From assembly GCA_015065505.1 (NCBI GenBank), contig SVQE01000028.1, positions 1 through 33,945 of the forward strand: a stretch of DNA of 33,945 nucleotides. The letters run 5' to 3'. The position numbers and the translations under genes are program-made. Below, one piece after another: positions 15,334-23,696 of the stretch. This stretch comes from Oscillospiraceae bacterium. Lineage in GTDB: Bacteria > Bacillota > Clostridia > Oscillospirales > Acutalibacteraceae. Positions within the stretch are counted from its first letter, which is position 1. Every line of letters starts with the position of its first letter. Below the pieces are notes generated by a model. The model did no database searches. It was not told the origin of the DNA and saw only the letters and a list, made by a program, of their open reading frames with translations.

Positions 15334-15413
15334 AAAGGAGGAGCATTCAATAGTAGTAAATTGAGTGCATTTTGAAAAAAGTGCATTGACTTTATTACTA
15401 TTGCCCTCCTTTT
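15334..15413 (+). promoter_or_regulatory. Long imperfect hairpin in the pnp leader
   Basis: The left arm begins AAAGGAGG and contains AATAGTAGTAAA. The right arm (15382-15413) mirrors it with TTTATTACTATT and CCTCCTTT. The loop is about 12 bases. The result is a stem of about 30 bp ending some 40 bases upstream of pnp. By analogy with E. coli pnp, whose leader stem is cut by RNase III and then attacked by PNPase itself, this could be the autoregulatory site. It also buries an AAAGGAGG sequence that has no gene after it. Confidence 0.6.
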
Positions 15414-15452
15414 GAAATAGATTTTATGAATTTTAAATGAGAGGTAGAAAAA

Positions 15453-17672
15453 ATGTTTTTCAAGAATTTTAAAGTTTGGGAAACTGAACTCGCAGGCAGA
15501 AAGCTCACTCTTGAAACAGGCAAGATGGCAGGTCTTGCAAATGCATCTGTTTTAGCACGCTACGGCGAAACAGAGGTTCTTTGCAACGTTACTGCTTCTG
15601 CTAAACCCAGAGAGGGCGTAGACTTCTTCCCGCTTTCAGTTGACTATGAAGAGAAAATGTATTCAGTCGGAAGAATTCCCGGCTCCTTCCAGAGAAGAGA
15701 AAGCAGACCCAGCGAGAAGGCAATCTTAACTTCACGCTGCATAGACAGACCCATCCGTCCTTTATTCCCGAAGGATTTAAGAAACGATTGCTCGGTTGTT
15801 GCAACAGTTATGAGCGTTGACCCCGACTGTTCACCCGAGGTTACCGCAATGATTGGCGTTTCGGCAGCTATTGCTATTTCCGATATTCCGTGGGACGGAC
15901 CGATTTCAGGCGTTAACGTTGGTCTTGTTGACGGCGAAATCGTTATCAACCCCAACCTTGAGCAGAGAGCAGTAAGCGACCTTGTTTTAACAGTTGCTTC
16001 AACTGCAGACCTTGTTGCAATGATTGAAGCAGGCGCAAACGAGGTTGACGATGAAACAATGCTGAAGGCTATCGAGGCTGCACACGAGGAAAACAAGAAG
16101 ATTGTTGAGTTCATCAAAGGTATTGTTGCAGAGGTTGGTAAGCCGAAGTTTGAATATGAGTCCTCCGACCCCGACCCGGAGATTATGGCAGAAATCGAAG
16201 AATTCTGCATTGAGGACGTTAAAAAGGCTCTTGACACAGACGATAAGACTGTTCGTGACGCTGCGCTTCTTCCGATTTATGAAGCAGTTCACGAGAAGTT
16301 TGATGAGAGATTTGAGGATAACACCGCTAAGATTGACGAGATTATGTATCTTGTTCAGAAGCATGTTGTTCGCGCATGGCTTAAGGATGAGCACAAGAGA
16401 GTTGACGGACGCGGAATCGACGATATCCGTCCTCTTAACGCAGAGGTTGACCTTCTTGCAAGAGTTCACGGCTCGGGTATGTTCACCAGAGGTCAGACCC
16501 AGGTGCTTTCAATAGCAACACTCGGTCCTATGAACGACGCTCAGCAGCTTGACGGACTTGACGAACAGACCGAAAAGAGATATATCCACCACTACAATTT
16601 CCCCTCATACTCAGTTGGCGAAACAAAGCCCTCAAGAGGCCCCGGAAGACGCGAAATCGGTCACGGCGCACTTGCTGAAAAGGCTCTTGTTCCCGTTCTT
16701 CCGAGCATTGATGATTTCCCGTATGCAATCAGAGTTGTATCTGAGGTTCTTTCTTCAAACGGCTCAACCTCACAGGGCTCAATATGCGGCTCAACACTTG
16801 CTCTTATGGCTGCAGGCGTTCCGATTAAGGCTCCCGTTGCAGGTATCAGCTGCGGACTTATCACAGGTGATGAAGGCGTGTACGGCGACTTTATGACAAT
16901 GGTTGATATTCAGGGACTTGAAGATTTCTACGGCGATATGGACTTCAAGGTTGCAGGAACAAAAAAGGGTATCACTGCAATTCAGATGGACCTTAAGGTT
17001 CACGGACTTACATTTGATATTATCAAAGAGGCTTTTGCAAAGACTCACAAGGCAAGAAATTACATCCTTGATGAAATTATGCTTCCCGTTATCAGCGAGC
17101 CCAGAGCAGAGCTTTCACCCTACGCTCCCAAGATGGTTACTCTTACAATCAATCCCGACAAAATCGGCGATGTTATCGGCAAGGGCGGTAAGGTTATTCA
17201 GGAAATCCAGGAAGAATACGATGTTAAAATCAATATCGAAGAGGACGGAAGAGTTTATATCTCAGGTCTTGATGTTGATAAGTGCAACGGCGCGGCTGAG
17301 GTTGTTCGCCTTATTGCAACCGACCCCGAGGTAGGCGCTTTTTATAACGGCGTTGTTACAAGAATTATGAGCTTCGGCGCATTCGTTGAAATCGCTCCCG
17401 GCAAGGAAGGGCTTGTTCACGTTTCACGCCTTGATGTTAAGAGAACCGAAAAGGTTGAGGATGTTGTCAATGTCGGCGATTCAATCATAGTTAAGTGCAT
17501 TGAAATCGACGACCAGGGCAGAATCAATCTTTCAAGAAGAGATGCACTCATCGAGCTTGAAGGAATGACTCCCGAAAACGACCTTGAGGAAGAAGAAAAG
17601 AACCGCAAGCCGAGAAGAGACGGCGGCAGAGGTCACGGTCATCACCACCACAGAAACGATAAAAAAGACTGA
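15453..17672 (+). CDS. pnp: Polyribonucleotide nucleotidyltransferase (PNPase)
   Basis: This 739-residue phosphorolytic 3'-5' exoribonuclease acts in RNA decay. The order is the first RNase PH-like domain (about 10-145), a helical linker (about 150-300), the second RNase PH-like domain with the catalytic site GDMDFKVAGT (near 492-501), a KH domain with VIGKGGKVIQ (about 561-620), and an S1 domain (about 627-695, SFGAFVEIAPGKEGLVH). The C-terminal tail is basic and ends in a histidine cluster (RGHGHHHHRNDKKD) that might bind metal or RNA. AGAGGT precedes the ATG. It follows rpsO and a long leader hairpin. Confidence 0.97.
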   Translation: MFFKNFKVWETELAGRKLTLETGKMAGLANASVLARYGETEVLCNVTASAKPREGVDFFPLSVDYEEKMYSVGRIPGSFQRRESRPSEKAILTSRCIDRPIRPLFPKDLRNDCSVVATVMSVDPDCSPEVTAMIGVSAAIAISDIPWDGPISGVNVGLVDGEIVINPNLEQRAVSDLVLTVASTADLVAMIEAGANEVDDETMLKAIEAAHEENKKIVEFIKGIVAEVGKPKFEYESSDPDPEIMAEIEEFCIEDVKKALDTDDKTVRDAALLPIYEAVHEKFDERFEDNTAKIDEIMYLVQKHVVRAWLKDEHKRVDGRGIDDIRPLNAEVDLLARVHGSGMFTRGQTQVLSIATLGPMNDAQQLDGLDEQTEKRYIHHYNFPSYSVGETKPSRGPGRREIGHGALAEKALVPVLPSIDDFPYAIRVVSEVLSSNGSTSQGSICGSTLALMAAGVPIKAPVAGISCGLITGDEGVYGDFMTMVDIQGLEDFYGDMDFKVAGTKKGITAIQMDLKVHGLTFDIIKEAFAKTHKARNYILDEIMLPVISEPRAELSPYAPKMVTLTINPDKIGDVIGKGGKVIQEIQEEYDVKINIEEDGRVYISGLDVDKCNGAAEVVRLIATDPEVGAFYNGVVTRIMSFGAFVEIAPGKEGLVHVSRLDVKRTEKVEDVVNVGDSIIVKCIEIDDQGRINLSRRDALIELEGMTPENDLEEEEKNRKPRRDGGRGHGHHHHRNDKKD

Positions 17673-17675
17673 TAT

Positions 17676-17716
17676 AAAAAAGAAGTTTAAGGGTTCGTCC
17701 TTAAACTTCTTTTTTT
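17676..17716 (+). terminator. Terminator of pnp
   Basis: AGAAGTTTAAGG (17681-17692) and CCTTAAACTTCT (17699-17710) form a perfect 12-bp stem around GTTCGT. An A-run precedes it and TTTTTT follows. Confidence 0.92.
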
Positions 17717-17717
17717 G

Positions 17718-17773
17718 TTGCGAGCTGCGAGTTGCGAGCTCCGAGTTTTCGGTTACTCGCTTCGTTCAATTAA
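17718..17773 (+). repeat. Dispersed heptad repeat, copy C
   Basis: Begins right after the pnp terminator: GAGCTGC, GAGTTGC, GAGCTCC and GAGTTTT units, then CGGTTACTCGCTTCGTTCAA. It lacks one 7-base unit relative to copy A. The hairpin is GCGAG/CTCGC with CCGA/TCGG inside. It faces copy D across the BspA-type gene. Confidence 0.75.
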
Positions 17774-17799
17774 TTAAGCAGACCGCCATTCACTGACCG

Positions 17800-19428
17800 C
17801 TACTTTGTCTTTACTGCCAAAGTTTCAGACCACTTAGAATAGTATTTCTTTTTGTTTACCGTTTTGTATGTACGAATTCTTACATAATACTTCTTATTTG
17901 CTTTCAAGGATTTGATAGTTCTTGCTCCTGTTTTGTTTGATGAAATTGTAACAGTTTTTGCATTTTTTAAATCTTTGTATGTGCTGTATTGAATCTGATA
18001 ACCTGTTGTTTGAGTTGTTTTCTTTTTCCAATACGCTTTAAAACTCTTCGATCCTGGTGTGAGCTTTGTTATCTCCGTCGGCTTCGGGTTAATCTTAAAG
18101 GTCTTTTCAAGTGTGCCTTTATATGTTCCTTTGCCTGTAATCGTTACTTTTGCAGTGCCGACTTTGGTGTTATTAGAATACTTTACAGTATAATCTGTAT
18201 CTTTTTTCAGCGTTGTTCCTGCAAGCTTAACGGTAACGGACGGCTTTTTTGCGCTGCCGTTATAGGTTTGTGATTTCATTGTAACAGTAGCGTTTTTGAC
18301 ATCATACATATCAATGAATGTAAATCCGTTTTCCTTGCAATAATCAGTTAACGCCTTACACTTTTTGCCGTAAACCTTGAAATTTTTGATTTTGTGTTCA
18401 GATTTAATCTCTTTTGTTCCGCCCTCAGCAGTCTGGGTGACTTGGTCAACCGTTTCGTAATAGCCGAAAGCACGTTTTCCTACACTGTCAACTCCGTAAG
18501 GAAATTTAATCGATTTAAGTGATGTGCAGTTATAAAAAGCTTCCCTGCCTAAACTTTCAATTTTGCTTTGAATTTTAACGCTTTTTAACTCTTTACAGCC
18601 GTAAAATGCATAATTGTTTATGTTCTTTATGCTTTTGGGAAGAGTAATTTTTTCAAGAGATGTGCAGTTGTTAAAACCTCCGATATCTTCAACACCTTCA
18701 GAAATAGTTATATCCGTTAAAGATGTGAAATTATTAAATAATGCTCCTTCGATTCTTGTCATACTCGGCGGAATATATAGTCTCTTAACTCCTTCGCAAT
18801 AATTAAATATTGTTAACGGGCGTGAGCTTGTGAAATTATCAATTGTAAACCCATCCTCAAAATATATCTCTTCCAAGCCTCTGCAATAGCTGAAAGCATA
18901 CAATTCAATATACAGCTTTTTTCTTAAAAACAATGCACCTTTAGCGGATGAGCAACCACTAAAAGCTCCTCCGTATATTCTTTCGAGTTTTTCAGGAAGC
19001 TCTATTTTCTTTAATGCTTTACAATCCTTAAATGCGTTTTGTCCTATATATTTAAGATTCATTGGTAAATTGGCGGTTTCAAGACAATTGCAATTATAAA
19101 ATGCCAGTTTTTTTATTCCTGTCAGGCTTTCCGGCAGTATAGCTTCTTTAATTTTTGTGCAGTTTTTAAATGAATTCTCGCCTATTACAGTTACACCTTC
19201 ATTTATTATCACTTTGTTTATATTCGTTGTTTCAAACAAATTACACCAAGGATGTGATGTAATTTCACCTGTACCGGTAATAGTAAGCACACCGTCTTTT
19301 AATTCAAATGTTGCGTTATCACCGCAGGAACCGCTTGTTTGCTGTTCATTAGCCGCATATGAGCTGAACGGAACAGAAGTAGCAATAAGCATTAAGATAG
19401 ACAATAGAAATGATAAAGTCTTTTTCAA
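17800..19428 (-). CDS. Secreted BspA-type LRR protein with bacterial Ig-like and Fn3 domains
   Basis: This 542-residue exported protein has a signal peptide (1-25, ending SSYA). It is followed by the BspA N-terminal module (CGDNATFELKDGVLTITGTG), LRR_5 repeats (about 60-340, for example LPEKLERIYGGAFSGC), a beta-rich Ig-like module (about 365-435, containing YNGSAKKPSVTVK and GTYKGTLEKTF) and an Fn3-like module (about 440-542). There is no wall-anchoring motif. The start is taken as TTG 19428, because AAAGGA lies nine bases upstream and the signal peptide begins there; an ATG further upstream (19473) would add 15 residues and lacks a ribosome site. It resembles the BspA protein at 4552-6090 in both ends. 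Likely a surface adhesin; the ligand is unknown. Confidence 0.87.
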   Translation of the reverse strand: MKKTLSFLLSILMLIATSVPFSSYAANEQQTSGSCGDNATFELKDGVLTITGTGEITSHPWCNLFETTNINKVIINEGVTVIGENSFKNCTKIKEAILPESLTGIKKLAFYNCNCLETANLPMNLKYIGQNAFKDCKALKKIELPEKLERIYGGAFSGCSSAKGALFLRKKLYIELYAFSYCRGLEEIYFEDGFTIDNFTSSRPLTIFNYCEGVKRLYIPPSMTRIEGALFNNFTSLTDITISEGVEDIGGFNNCTSLEKITLPKSIKNINNYAFYGCKELKSVKIQSKIESLGREAFYNCTSLKSIKFPYGVDSVGKRAFGYYETVDQVTQTAEGGTKEIKSEHKIKNFKVYGKKCKALTDYCKENGFTFIDMYDVKNATVTMKSQTYNGSAKKPSVTVKLAGTTLKKDTDYTVKYSNNTKVGTAKVTITGKGTYKGTLEKTFKINPKPTEITKLTPGSKSFKAYWKKKTTQTTGYQIQYSTYKDLKNAKTVTISSNKTGARTIKSLKANKKYYVRIRTYKTVNKKKYYSKWSETLAVKTK

Positions 19429-19500
19429 AAAATCAAATCCTTTCTTATTCAATATCATCATCAGGCATTTCATGTTCTATACAAATATCATCATAAACAT

Positions 19501-19557
19501 ATTGTTCGAGCCGAAGGCGAGTAACCGAGGACTCGCAACTCGGAGCTCGCAACTTGA
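19501..19557 (-). repeat. Dispersed heptad repeat, copy D
   Basis: On the minus strand it reads AGTTGCGAGCTCCGAGTTGC and on through CTCGGTTACTCGCCTTCGG. It follows the capA terminator hairpin in sense orientation. CCGAG pairs with CTCGG and GCGAG with CTCGC. It is inverted relative to copy C. Confidence 0.75.
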
Positions 19558-19562
19558 AACTA

Positions 19563-19599
19563 TTAAAGGCGTTTAAGGAAACTCCTTAAGCGTCTTTAA
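19563..19599 (-). terminator. Terminator hairpin at the end of the ATP-grasp/capA operon
   Basis: Two 17-base arms (19563-19579 and 19583-19599) pair at 15 positions around a 3-base loop. The stem includes the capA stop codon. The T-run is weak (TTTAATAGTTT). Confidence 0.65.
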
Positions 19600-20809
19600 T
19601 CTGCCGTCCTCTATATAATGTTTTATATAAGAATCTGCCGCGGCGGTAGGTTCTTTTCTTTTTGTTCAAAACAGAGGAACCTGCTTTTCTTATCATCTTT
19701 TTGAATGAGGTTTTGCCCTTTGGAGCAGCAACGGCAGCCTCGCCGTCCTCTTCCTCATCATAATCGTCGTATTTCTTCTGAATGCCTATAATGCGCTCGG
19801 ATTCAGCTGCTCTTAATTCAGCCATTTCCTCGGTTTCTCTTTCACGAAGCTCGGTTGCTTTTTCAAGGGCTTCCTTCTTTCTTACGCACTGATAGGTCCA
19901 GTTAGCAGAGTAGTTAATATCCGCAAGGTTAACAAAATAGGGGTTTTCTTCTCCTGCTTTGATTGCCATGGTTTCTCTGTCGATATGAATGGGAAGATTT
20001 TCCCAGGTGATTTCCTTATCTGTGAAGGAAAGCTTAACAAGCATACCCTCGGTTGTTCCTTCCTGGGCACGCTGATAGGTCGTGTCGAAAATAAAGTTGC
20101 CGAGTGAATAGAAAATCGGCTTGCCTTTATAGTACTCATAGCCCTGAACAACATGGGGATGATGTGCAACAATCGCATCGGCGCCCATATTTGCAATTTT
20201 ATGAAGCAGCTTTTTGTTGAAGGGCAGGGGGCAGTTTAAAAATTCTTCGCCGCCGTGATAAACAACAACAACCCAGTTAACCTTTTCTTCCTGCTTCATA
20301 ATCCTGATTTTTTCTTCAAGCTCATCAAGATTAACCTCGCAAAACGGGGCAGCCCACTTCATTCCGTGGGGTCTGAACTTTTTATATTCAATAGAGATTA
20401 TGCCAACCTTAATATCCTCGCCGATAATAAGATATCTTGATGCTTCCTCTCTGTTCCTGCCGATGCCGATATAGGCGCAGCCGAATTTTTCAAGGTTCTC
20501 GCAGCTGTCGATAACGCCGATTCTTCCGTAATCAAGCATATGGTTGTTTGCAAGCGAAACAACAACATTCGGAATTGTTTTCTGAAAAAAGGGAATAACC
20601 TCAACATCACATCTGTGAGCAAGTCTTTTCTTATTAGTTATTCTGCACTCGGTTATCGGGCTTTCCTGATTGATAACATTTGCGTCGTTTCCTTCAAAAA
20701 AGCTTTTGATTTCGGGCGCTAAAAGGTTTTCGTTTTTATATGCATCTTTGAAAAATGCGCTGAAGGAAATATCTCCCGAAAAGCCGATAGTTGTTTTGTT
20801 ACTGCTCAT
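19586..20809 (-). CDS. CapA-family (PgsA-like) metallophosphoesterase-fold protein, soluble form
   Basis: The 407 residues match the CapA family: GFSGDISF (9-16), VINQESPIT (45-53), SLANNHMLDYG (85-95), YHGGEEF, a HHPHVVQGYE loop and YSLGNFIFD. Known CapA/PgsA proteins take part in poly-gamma-glutamate or peptide-capsule synthesis and export, and carry an N-terminal membrane anchor. This one has no signal peptide or membrane segment. It adds a charged helical stretch (about 300-365) and a basic C-terminal tail rich in K and R (about 365-407). ATG 20809 overlaps the upstream stop by one base (TGATG), after GAGGAG. It is last in the five-gene operon. Confidence 0.88.
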   Translation of the reverse strand: MSSNKTTIGFSGDISFSAFFKDAYKNENLLAPEIKSFFEGNDANVINQESPITECRITNKKRLAHRCDVEVIPFFQKTIPNVVVSLANNHMLDYGRIGVIDSCENLEKFGCAYIGIGRNREEASRYLIIGEDIKVGIISIEYKKFRPHGMKWAAPFCEVNLDELEEKIRIMKQEEKVNWVVVVYHGGEEFLNCPLPFNKKLLHKIANMGADAIVAHHPHVVQGYEYYKGKPIFYSLGNFIFDTTYQRAQEGTTEGMLVKLSFTDKEITWENLPIHIDRETMAIKAGEENPYFVNLADINYSANWTYQCVRKKEALEKATELRERETEEMAELRAAESERIIGIQKKYDDYDEEEDGEAAVAAPKGKTSFKKMIRKAGSSVLNKKKRTYRRGRFLYKTLYRGRQIKDA

Positions 20810-22032
20810 CACTTGGTTTCCTCCTCAGCCACATATTCATTATTTTTGATTAACTCGAGGCGCTCGTTTAATACATCCTCGGATATAATTCCTTCTTCAA
20901 ATTCCATGAAGGAATCAAATTCAGCTTCCATATTCTTATAAAGATAAAGTCTGCCGTTGAAATTGGTAAGCTGTGCAGAAACGCACTGCGGAGTTGCATT
21001 TCCTTCAACAAATATCCAGCCCTTATCGGTGTATGAAAGGTCCCAGCCTACAAGGCGTATCTGAGGAATAACATGGGAAAGCTTGTTAACGAGTTCAAGC
21101 AGCTTGTCCCATTCGGGAATTTGAAGTCCGATTAATTTTGCGCCCGTGTCGGGGTGGAAAAGGTGCTCTGCACCCAGCCAGTCCCTTCCGGGAAGATATG
21201 CAATACCCGTTTTCGGGTCAACCATAATTGCAAGACCGCCCGAGCTCATATTATCCGTGTGACTGCCGCCCATACCCATACGAAGGAAGCACCACTGAAT
21301 TTTGGTTTCTCCGCTCGGGGAAAGGAAGGCAACAACGCGCATCGTATTAACCGACGCGGGATGAAGCGATTTGATCGGGTCTGCCTGAACAATAAGCTCT
21401 TCAACAACACAGCAGCCGTTGAAAAGAATAACATCAAAGAGCTCTTTTAATGAGCCGTATTTTTTGGAATTGTAGATTTTAACGCCGTGTCCTCCGTAAT
21501 CGTCTGCTGGCTTATATATAAATCTTTCGTGCTTGCCTACGAATTCAACAAAGGCATCAAAATCGTTTTCATCATAAATGCAAAGAACATCTCTTTTATA
21601 GAATTCCTTGAACTTCTTGTAGGTTTCGGTTTTCTTGTTGAGATAGTCAACATAGTTCTGGTTGTTGAATTTTCTGTAGAAGGGATATTTGTTGTTCCTT
21701 GTTAAATAGGTTATTCTTGCCTCGTGAGTGAGCATTCTGAAATCAAACGAAAAATACTCCCTCGTAACAGTTCCGTACATAAATCTGCTGAAAAGAATAT
21801 CGTTATAGATTCTGCGAACTGTTCTGCGCGAAGCAAGCTCTTCCTCGGTTAAATAATCGCTCATAACCTTGAGCGCAGATTCAAAACGCTTTTTTGATTT
21901 TCCGAAAACAAAAAGCGCAAAGCGATATGTATTTGCTATTGCCCAAACAGCAAAATCAGAGTGGAAGCCTTTTTTCTGACACCACTTTCTGACCTTTTTT
22001 GATTGCTTTATGAGCGGATTGTTCTTTTTCAT
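20809..22032 (-). CDS. Sugar-transfer-associated ATP-grasp protein (first of three)
   Basis: This 407-residue cytoplasmic ligase-like protein is of the ATPgrasp_ST type. After a basic N terminus, the ATP-grasp fold shows KPADDYGGHGV (174-184, nucleotide loop), VVEELIVQ (209-216), SVNTMRVV (227-234), HPDTG (293-297) and the C-terminal metal site GWDLSYTDKG...FVEGNA (329-346). ATP-grasp enzymes activate a carboxylate as acyl-phosphate and join it to an amine. The substrate here is unknown; the neighbours point to an amino-acid or peptide addition to a surface polymer or its sugar precursor. The ATG follows AAGGGGT. There are 17 bases to the nucleotidyltransferase gene upstream. Confidence 0.88.
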   Translation of the reverse strand: MKKNNPLIKQSKKVRKWCQKKGFHSDFAVWAIANTYRFALFVFGKSKKRFESALKVMSDYLTEEELASRRTVRRIYNDILFSRFMYGTVTREYFSFDFRMLTHEARITYLTRNNKYPFYRKFNNQNYVDYLNKKTETYKKFKEFYKRDVLCIYDENDFDAFVEFVGKHERFIYKPADDYGGHGVKIYNSKKYGSLKELFDVILFNGCCVVEELIVQADPIKSLHPASVNTMRVVAFLSPSGETKIQWCFLRMGMGGSHTDNMSSGGLAIMVDPKTGIAYLPGRDWLGAEHLFHPDTGAKLIGLQIPEWDKLLELVNKLSHVIPQIRLVGWDLSYTDKGWIFVEGNATPQCVSAQLTNFNGRLYLYKNMEAEFDSFMEFEEGIISEDVLNERLELIKNNEYVAEEETK

Positions 22033-22049
22033 ATGATACCCCTTGTTTG

Positions 22050-22643
22050 TTAGTGCGCGCCTGAAATTCTCTGAATATCTTCAGGAGAATTAATGTTATA
22101 TGTTGAGTTTTTAAACTCGATAAATTTATCGGCAATCTGTTTTTTATCAAGGTCAAGATTCCGGTATGATAGATAAACCTGCCAGCCTATGCACTGCTTG
22201 ATTTTTCCTTCAACATAAAGCTGACGCACTCTTTCAAAGTGCTTTCTGAACAAACTGCCGTCCTTAATCTTAATCGCAACAATGCTTCTTTGCGTTCCGA
22301 AAAAAAGCATATCATCAACCCTGGTTTTAACTATCGTGTCAATCGCATCATCGGAATAATATGTGTCCCCATAAAGAAAACATATATCATCGTCTATAAG
22401 CTCTCTGGTGAAACGGTCGATTTCAAGCTCGTTATTCAGCGGCGCATAAAGAACAGCGCCCTCTGTTTCATAATCTTTATTATGAGTGGTGATGATTACT
22501 TCGGCGTTTTCATCATATTTTCTTATTAAATTGGTTGTTCTGGCAAGAAGCGTTATGCCGTCGATTTTTATAAGGTGTTTTGAAACATCCATATAATTAT
22601 CCCAGCGCTGACCCTTGCCGTCTGCCATAATAATATACTTCAT
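22050..22643 (-). CDS. Small nucleotidyltransferase (NTP-transferase fold)
   Basis: This 197-residue protein begins KYIIMADGKGQRW (2-14), a variant of the GxGxR nucleotide loop, followed by SKHLIKIDG (21-29). FLYGDTYYS (89-97, D93) is the metal-binding aspartate element. These are the features of MobA/IspD/LicC-type cytidylyl- or guanylyltransferases, which make NDP-activated building blocks. It is shorter than most (about 230). Beside a CDP-glycerol glycerophosphotransferase homologue, a CDP-alcohol or NDP-sugar product is plausible but unproven. It lies six bases after the ATP-grasp gene upstream, with a weak ribosome site, which suggests translational coupling. Confidence 0.8.
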   Translation of the reverse strand: MKYIIMADGKGQRWDNYMDVSKHLIKIDGITLLARTTNLIRKYDENAEVIITTHNKDYETEGAVLYAPLNNELEIDRFTRELIDDDICFLYGDTYYSDDAIDTIVKTRVDDMLFFGTQRSIVAIKIKDGSLFRKHFERVRQLYVEGKIKQCIGWQVYLSYRNLDLDKKQIADKFIEFKNSTYNINSPEDIQRISGAH

Positions 22644-22649
22644 TTCAAG

Positions 22650-23696
22650 CTACTTTCTGATTACTTTATGATAACGGTAAAAGTCTCCGAGTTCGCCGTT
22701 TCGCTGACCGCCCCAGAGCTGAATAATGTTAACGCCCGAGGAGGTGTTGGCTTCAATTATGCATAAGCCCTCTTCTGTTACAAGAATATCCCACGCAACA
22801 AAATTCATAAACGAAACCTTGTTTGCAAGCGCAAGGATTTCTTCCTTGATTTTATCCCAACCCGGAACAAATGCACCCTTAATCGGAGCACTTGTGTCGG
22901 GATGATATTCATAAACATTGTGGTTGTGAAGCGTTCTTGCCTCTGAAAGCTCGCCCGTTTCAAGGTCGATTTTTGAAATAAGCGCGCCCTCGCTTCCGTT
23001 GTCAACGGGAACGGTTTTTGAAGTGCCTATTCTCTGAACGGCAAAGAACACCTTAATTTTCTGCGTTTTGGGGTCGCGCAGGGTTATAAGCCTTATGGTG
23101 TTTGCAGTTTTATCAAAAATATCGTTGAGATATTTGTGCTGATTGATGTATTCAGTGAGCATCCAGTTGTCGTTTTTCTTAAGAACATCAATAATACCGA
23201 GCTCGTCTGTTTCATCAAGCCCGATATAAAATCTGCCGTTTTCATATTTAAACATATAAACGCCGATGCCCTTGCCCCTGCCGTAGGGCTTGATAATAAG
23301 CTTTCTCTCTCTTTTTAAAAGGTTGATGATATCCTCGTAAGTTGTGATTTTATCATCATCAGAGGTTATGTGCTTTCTGTTTTTAACGGCATAGGTTTTT
23401 GCAACCCTGATATACTGACCCAGAACAAGCGAACAAACAACCTTGTTGTTGAGCATAAAATCAAACGGCTCGTTGATATATCTTGATTTATACCAATCGA
23501 ATTCCGAAAGATATTCGTGCCTGTCGTTATGGTCGAAATCGTAAAGTGCATACTGGTCGGCAAGATAGCCGCCGAAAAGATTTGCCTTAAGCTTCTTGTA
23601 AAACGGCACCTTGAAATGATTTTTAGCAAAAACAATCCGAACGAAATAAAGAACGAAAAGCTTTAGCTTTTTTATAACTGCTTTAATAAACTTCAT
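22650..23696 (-). CDS. Sugar-transfer-associated ATP-grasp protein (second of three)
   Basis: This 348-residue ATP-grasp protein parallels the 20809-22032 product. It has IIKPYGRGKGIGVY (134-147), NTIRLITLRD (199-208), YEYHPDTSAPIKG (262-274), AWDILVTEEG (301-310) and IIEANTSSGVNI (313-324). The N terminus has a short hydrophobic, basic stretch (about 8-25) that may touch the membrane. Its divergence from the other ATP-grasp copies suggests a different acceptor or amino acid, not redundancy. The start codon overlaps the stop of the preceding gene (ATGA). Confidence 0.87.
   Translation of the reverse strand: MKFIKAVIKKLKLFVLYFVRIVFAKNHFKVPFYKKLKANLFGGYLADQYALYDFDHNDRHEYLSEFDWYKSRYINEPFDFMLNNKVVCSLVLGQYIRVAKTYAVKNRKHITSDDDKITTYEDIINLLKRERKLIIKPYGRGKGIGVYMFKYENGRFYIGLDETDELGIIDVLKKNDNWMLTEYINQHKYLNDIFDKTANTIRLITLRDPKTQKIKVFFAVQRIGTSKTVPVDNGSEGALISKIDLETGELSEARTLHNHNVYEYHPDTSAPIKGAFVPGWDKIKEEILALANKVSFMNFVAWDILVTEEGLCIIEANTSSGVNIIQLWGGQRNGELGDFYRYHKVIRK

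Noticed and set aside
15386-15420. Separate pnp promoter (TTGACT at 15386)
   Set aside because: No acceptable -10 box lies 16-18 bases downstream; the sequence is part of the leader hairpin.
15644-16237. 197-codon minus-strand frame inside pnp
   Set aside because: It is a shadow of a highly conserved gene and has no ribosome site or family motif.
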